A stretch of DNA of 64,000 nt from Glandiceps talaboti. Lineage: Eukaryota > Hemichordata > Enteropneusta > Spengelidae. The stretch spans positions 4,913,998 to 4,977,997 of the forward strand of contig NC_135560.1 of NCBI RefSeq assembly GCF_964340395.1, read 5' to 3'. Shown here one piece after another: positions 63,019 through 64,000 of this stretch. The position numbers were made by a program, and so were the translations under genes. The notes below the pieces were generated by a model that worked only from the letters and a program-made list of their open reading frames with translations, ran no database searches and was not told the DNA's origin. Every line of letters begins with the position of its first letter. The stretch's first letter is position 1.

Positions 63019-63600
63019 TAAACTGTGTGCCTCCGGTAAGGGCAAAACCATAGATTTTTGTTCCTACACACGTGCACATTGTTGGAATACAAAATTCTGA
63101 ACTATAGCTTTGATACATATTGTACCACTTAATTTGGAAATTTTTTACATGAAACTTGAAGCTTACATACTTAAGATATTGCCTTATTATCTAAAATCAT
63201 TAATTATGCAACTTTCTCATTAAATCAAAAGCTACATCAATAAGCTTTAAAAGTATATGTGCGCGTTGTTATAATTCATGATATACCACGATATATGAAA
63301 TTTGAAGATTGCATTCTAAGATATGGTCTAATTATCAAAAGTCATTAATTATGCAAATAACTTATTACTATCAAAAACTACAACAAACGTGTACTTTGTT
63401 ATCATCAATGAATGCATCAAATTATGCATTCTTAACATACTGCCTAATTGACGAATTTATGTAAACGATTCATTGCAACTAAAAGCTATGTCAACAAACT
63501 TCGTAGGACACGTGCCCATTGTATATATGGTTGGTACATGCACCAAATTATATGAAATGTAATAGGATATATGGGTTTTGTTATGGTTGATGCATTTACA
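63019..63600 (-). mobile_element. CCTCCCGTA-family copy, degenerate terminus plus monomers
   Basis: Terminus 'gtaaactgtgtgcctccggtaaggg' shortened at about 63017-63041, then 'catagatttttgttcctaca'. Monomers with 'taattatgca' at about 63201 and 63346 follow (145-bp period). Decayed units extend to about 63600. Confidence 0.65.
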
Positions 63601-64000
63601 ACCCATAACATCAAAGTAAAGCATTTTCTGTATTTACCACAATCGTTTACAGCATCCATATCAATTTTTAAAATACTGTTTCAGTTGCTAATTGACCACA
63701 TGCTAGTGTTGTAAATAAACCGATTGAAACAGTCTGAATATACTTGTACACTTGATATGAATGCTATAAACGAGTGTACCACATAGAGAAAGTGCTTCAC
63801 TTCAGTATTACTCGTTATACCGAATTATATGGAATTTGAAGTGTGTATTCTTTAGAATGATGAAACGATTAAAATCTTTTCAATTATTCAGGATGATGAC
63901 CCAGAGGTCTTAACCATTAGATGATTATCACATCTGAAAAGAAGAAATATGGGTTGTTAACAACTCACTTCTGGCTTCGAATAGTTATCAGATTGTAGCT
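63601..64000. other. AT-rich end of window
   Basis: A word shared with the window start ('ggaatttgaagtgtgtattc', about 63832) suggests more monomer remnants. No gene is seen. Confidence 0.4.

Overview
The window is nuclear DNA from an animal. Genes are split by GT-AG introns, intergenic DNA is AT-rich, and microsatellites and transposon debris are abundant. An F-type lectin, a tandem pair of SLC5 transporters and several CR1/Jockey-like non-LTR fragments suggest a marine invertebrate (hemichordate, cephalochordate or lophotrochozoan). The sequence alone does not settle the taxon.

Layout. 0.9-1.8 kb: a two-exon F-type lectin (fucolectin) gene, + strand, with a small mobile element in its intron and an inverted-repeat element just downstream. 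2.86-4.32 kb: a 33/34-bp minisatellite. 5.4-6.1 kb: a degenerate 49-bp repeat. 6.7-10.2 kb: two ~1.4-kb direct repeats about 2.06 kb apart, with a possible relic sushi-like exon between them. 11.9-33.6 kb: SLC5 transporter copy A. 36.4-58.0 kb: SLC5 transporter copy B. 61.2-61.7 kb: a possible minus-strand gene for a small single-pass membrane protein. The rest is repeats or sequence I do not recognise.

The core result is a tandem pair of complete Na+-coupled solute symporter genes of the SLC5A6/A8/A12 type. I assembled 15 coding exons for each by hand. All 15 exon lengths and intron phases are identical between copies, and each spliced CDS is 1,818 nt (605 aa plus stop), a normal length for this family. 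The proteins differ at about 44 positions, mostly in exons 2, 5, 6 and 12, while exons 3, 4 and 8 encode identical peptides. Both end in -TNV, a class I PDZ-type C-terminus. The ATG follows a conserved splice acceptor, so an untranslated 5' exon is likely.

The duplication lets copy A and copy B be read as mutual empty-site references. Copy B alone carries a 2.1-kb minus-strand CR1-like insertion in intron 12, and a 2.1-kb G-tract-rich element plus a Jockey-like fragment in intron 1. Copy A alone carries a foldback/hairpin block and a long-TIR element in intron 2, a CR1-like endonuclease relic in intron 10 and a G-tract element fragment in intron 11. Two non-autonomous element families may be undescribed. 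One has CCTCCCGTAAGGG termini and an internal array of ~146-bp monomers. The other has GGTCAGTTT termini followed by long G tracts.
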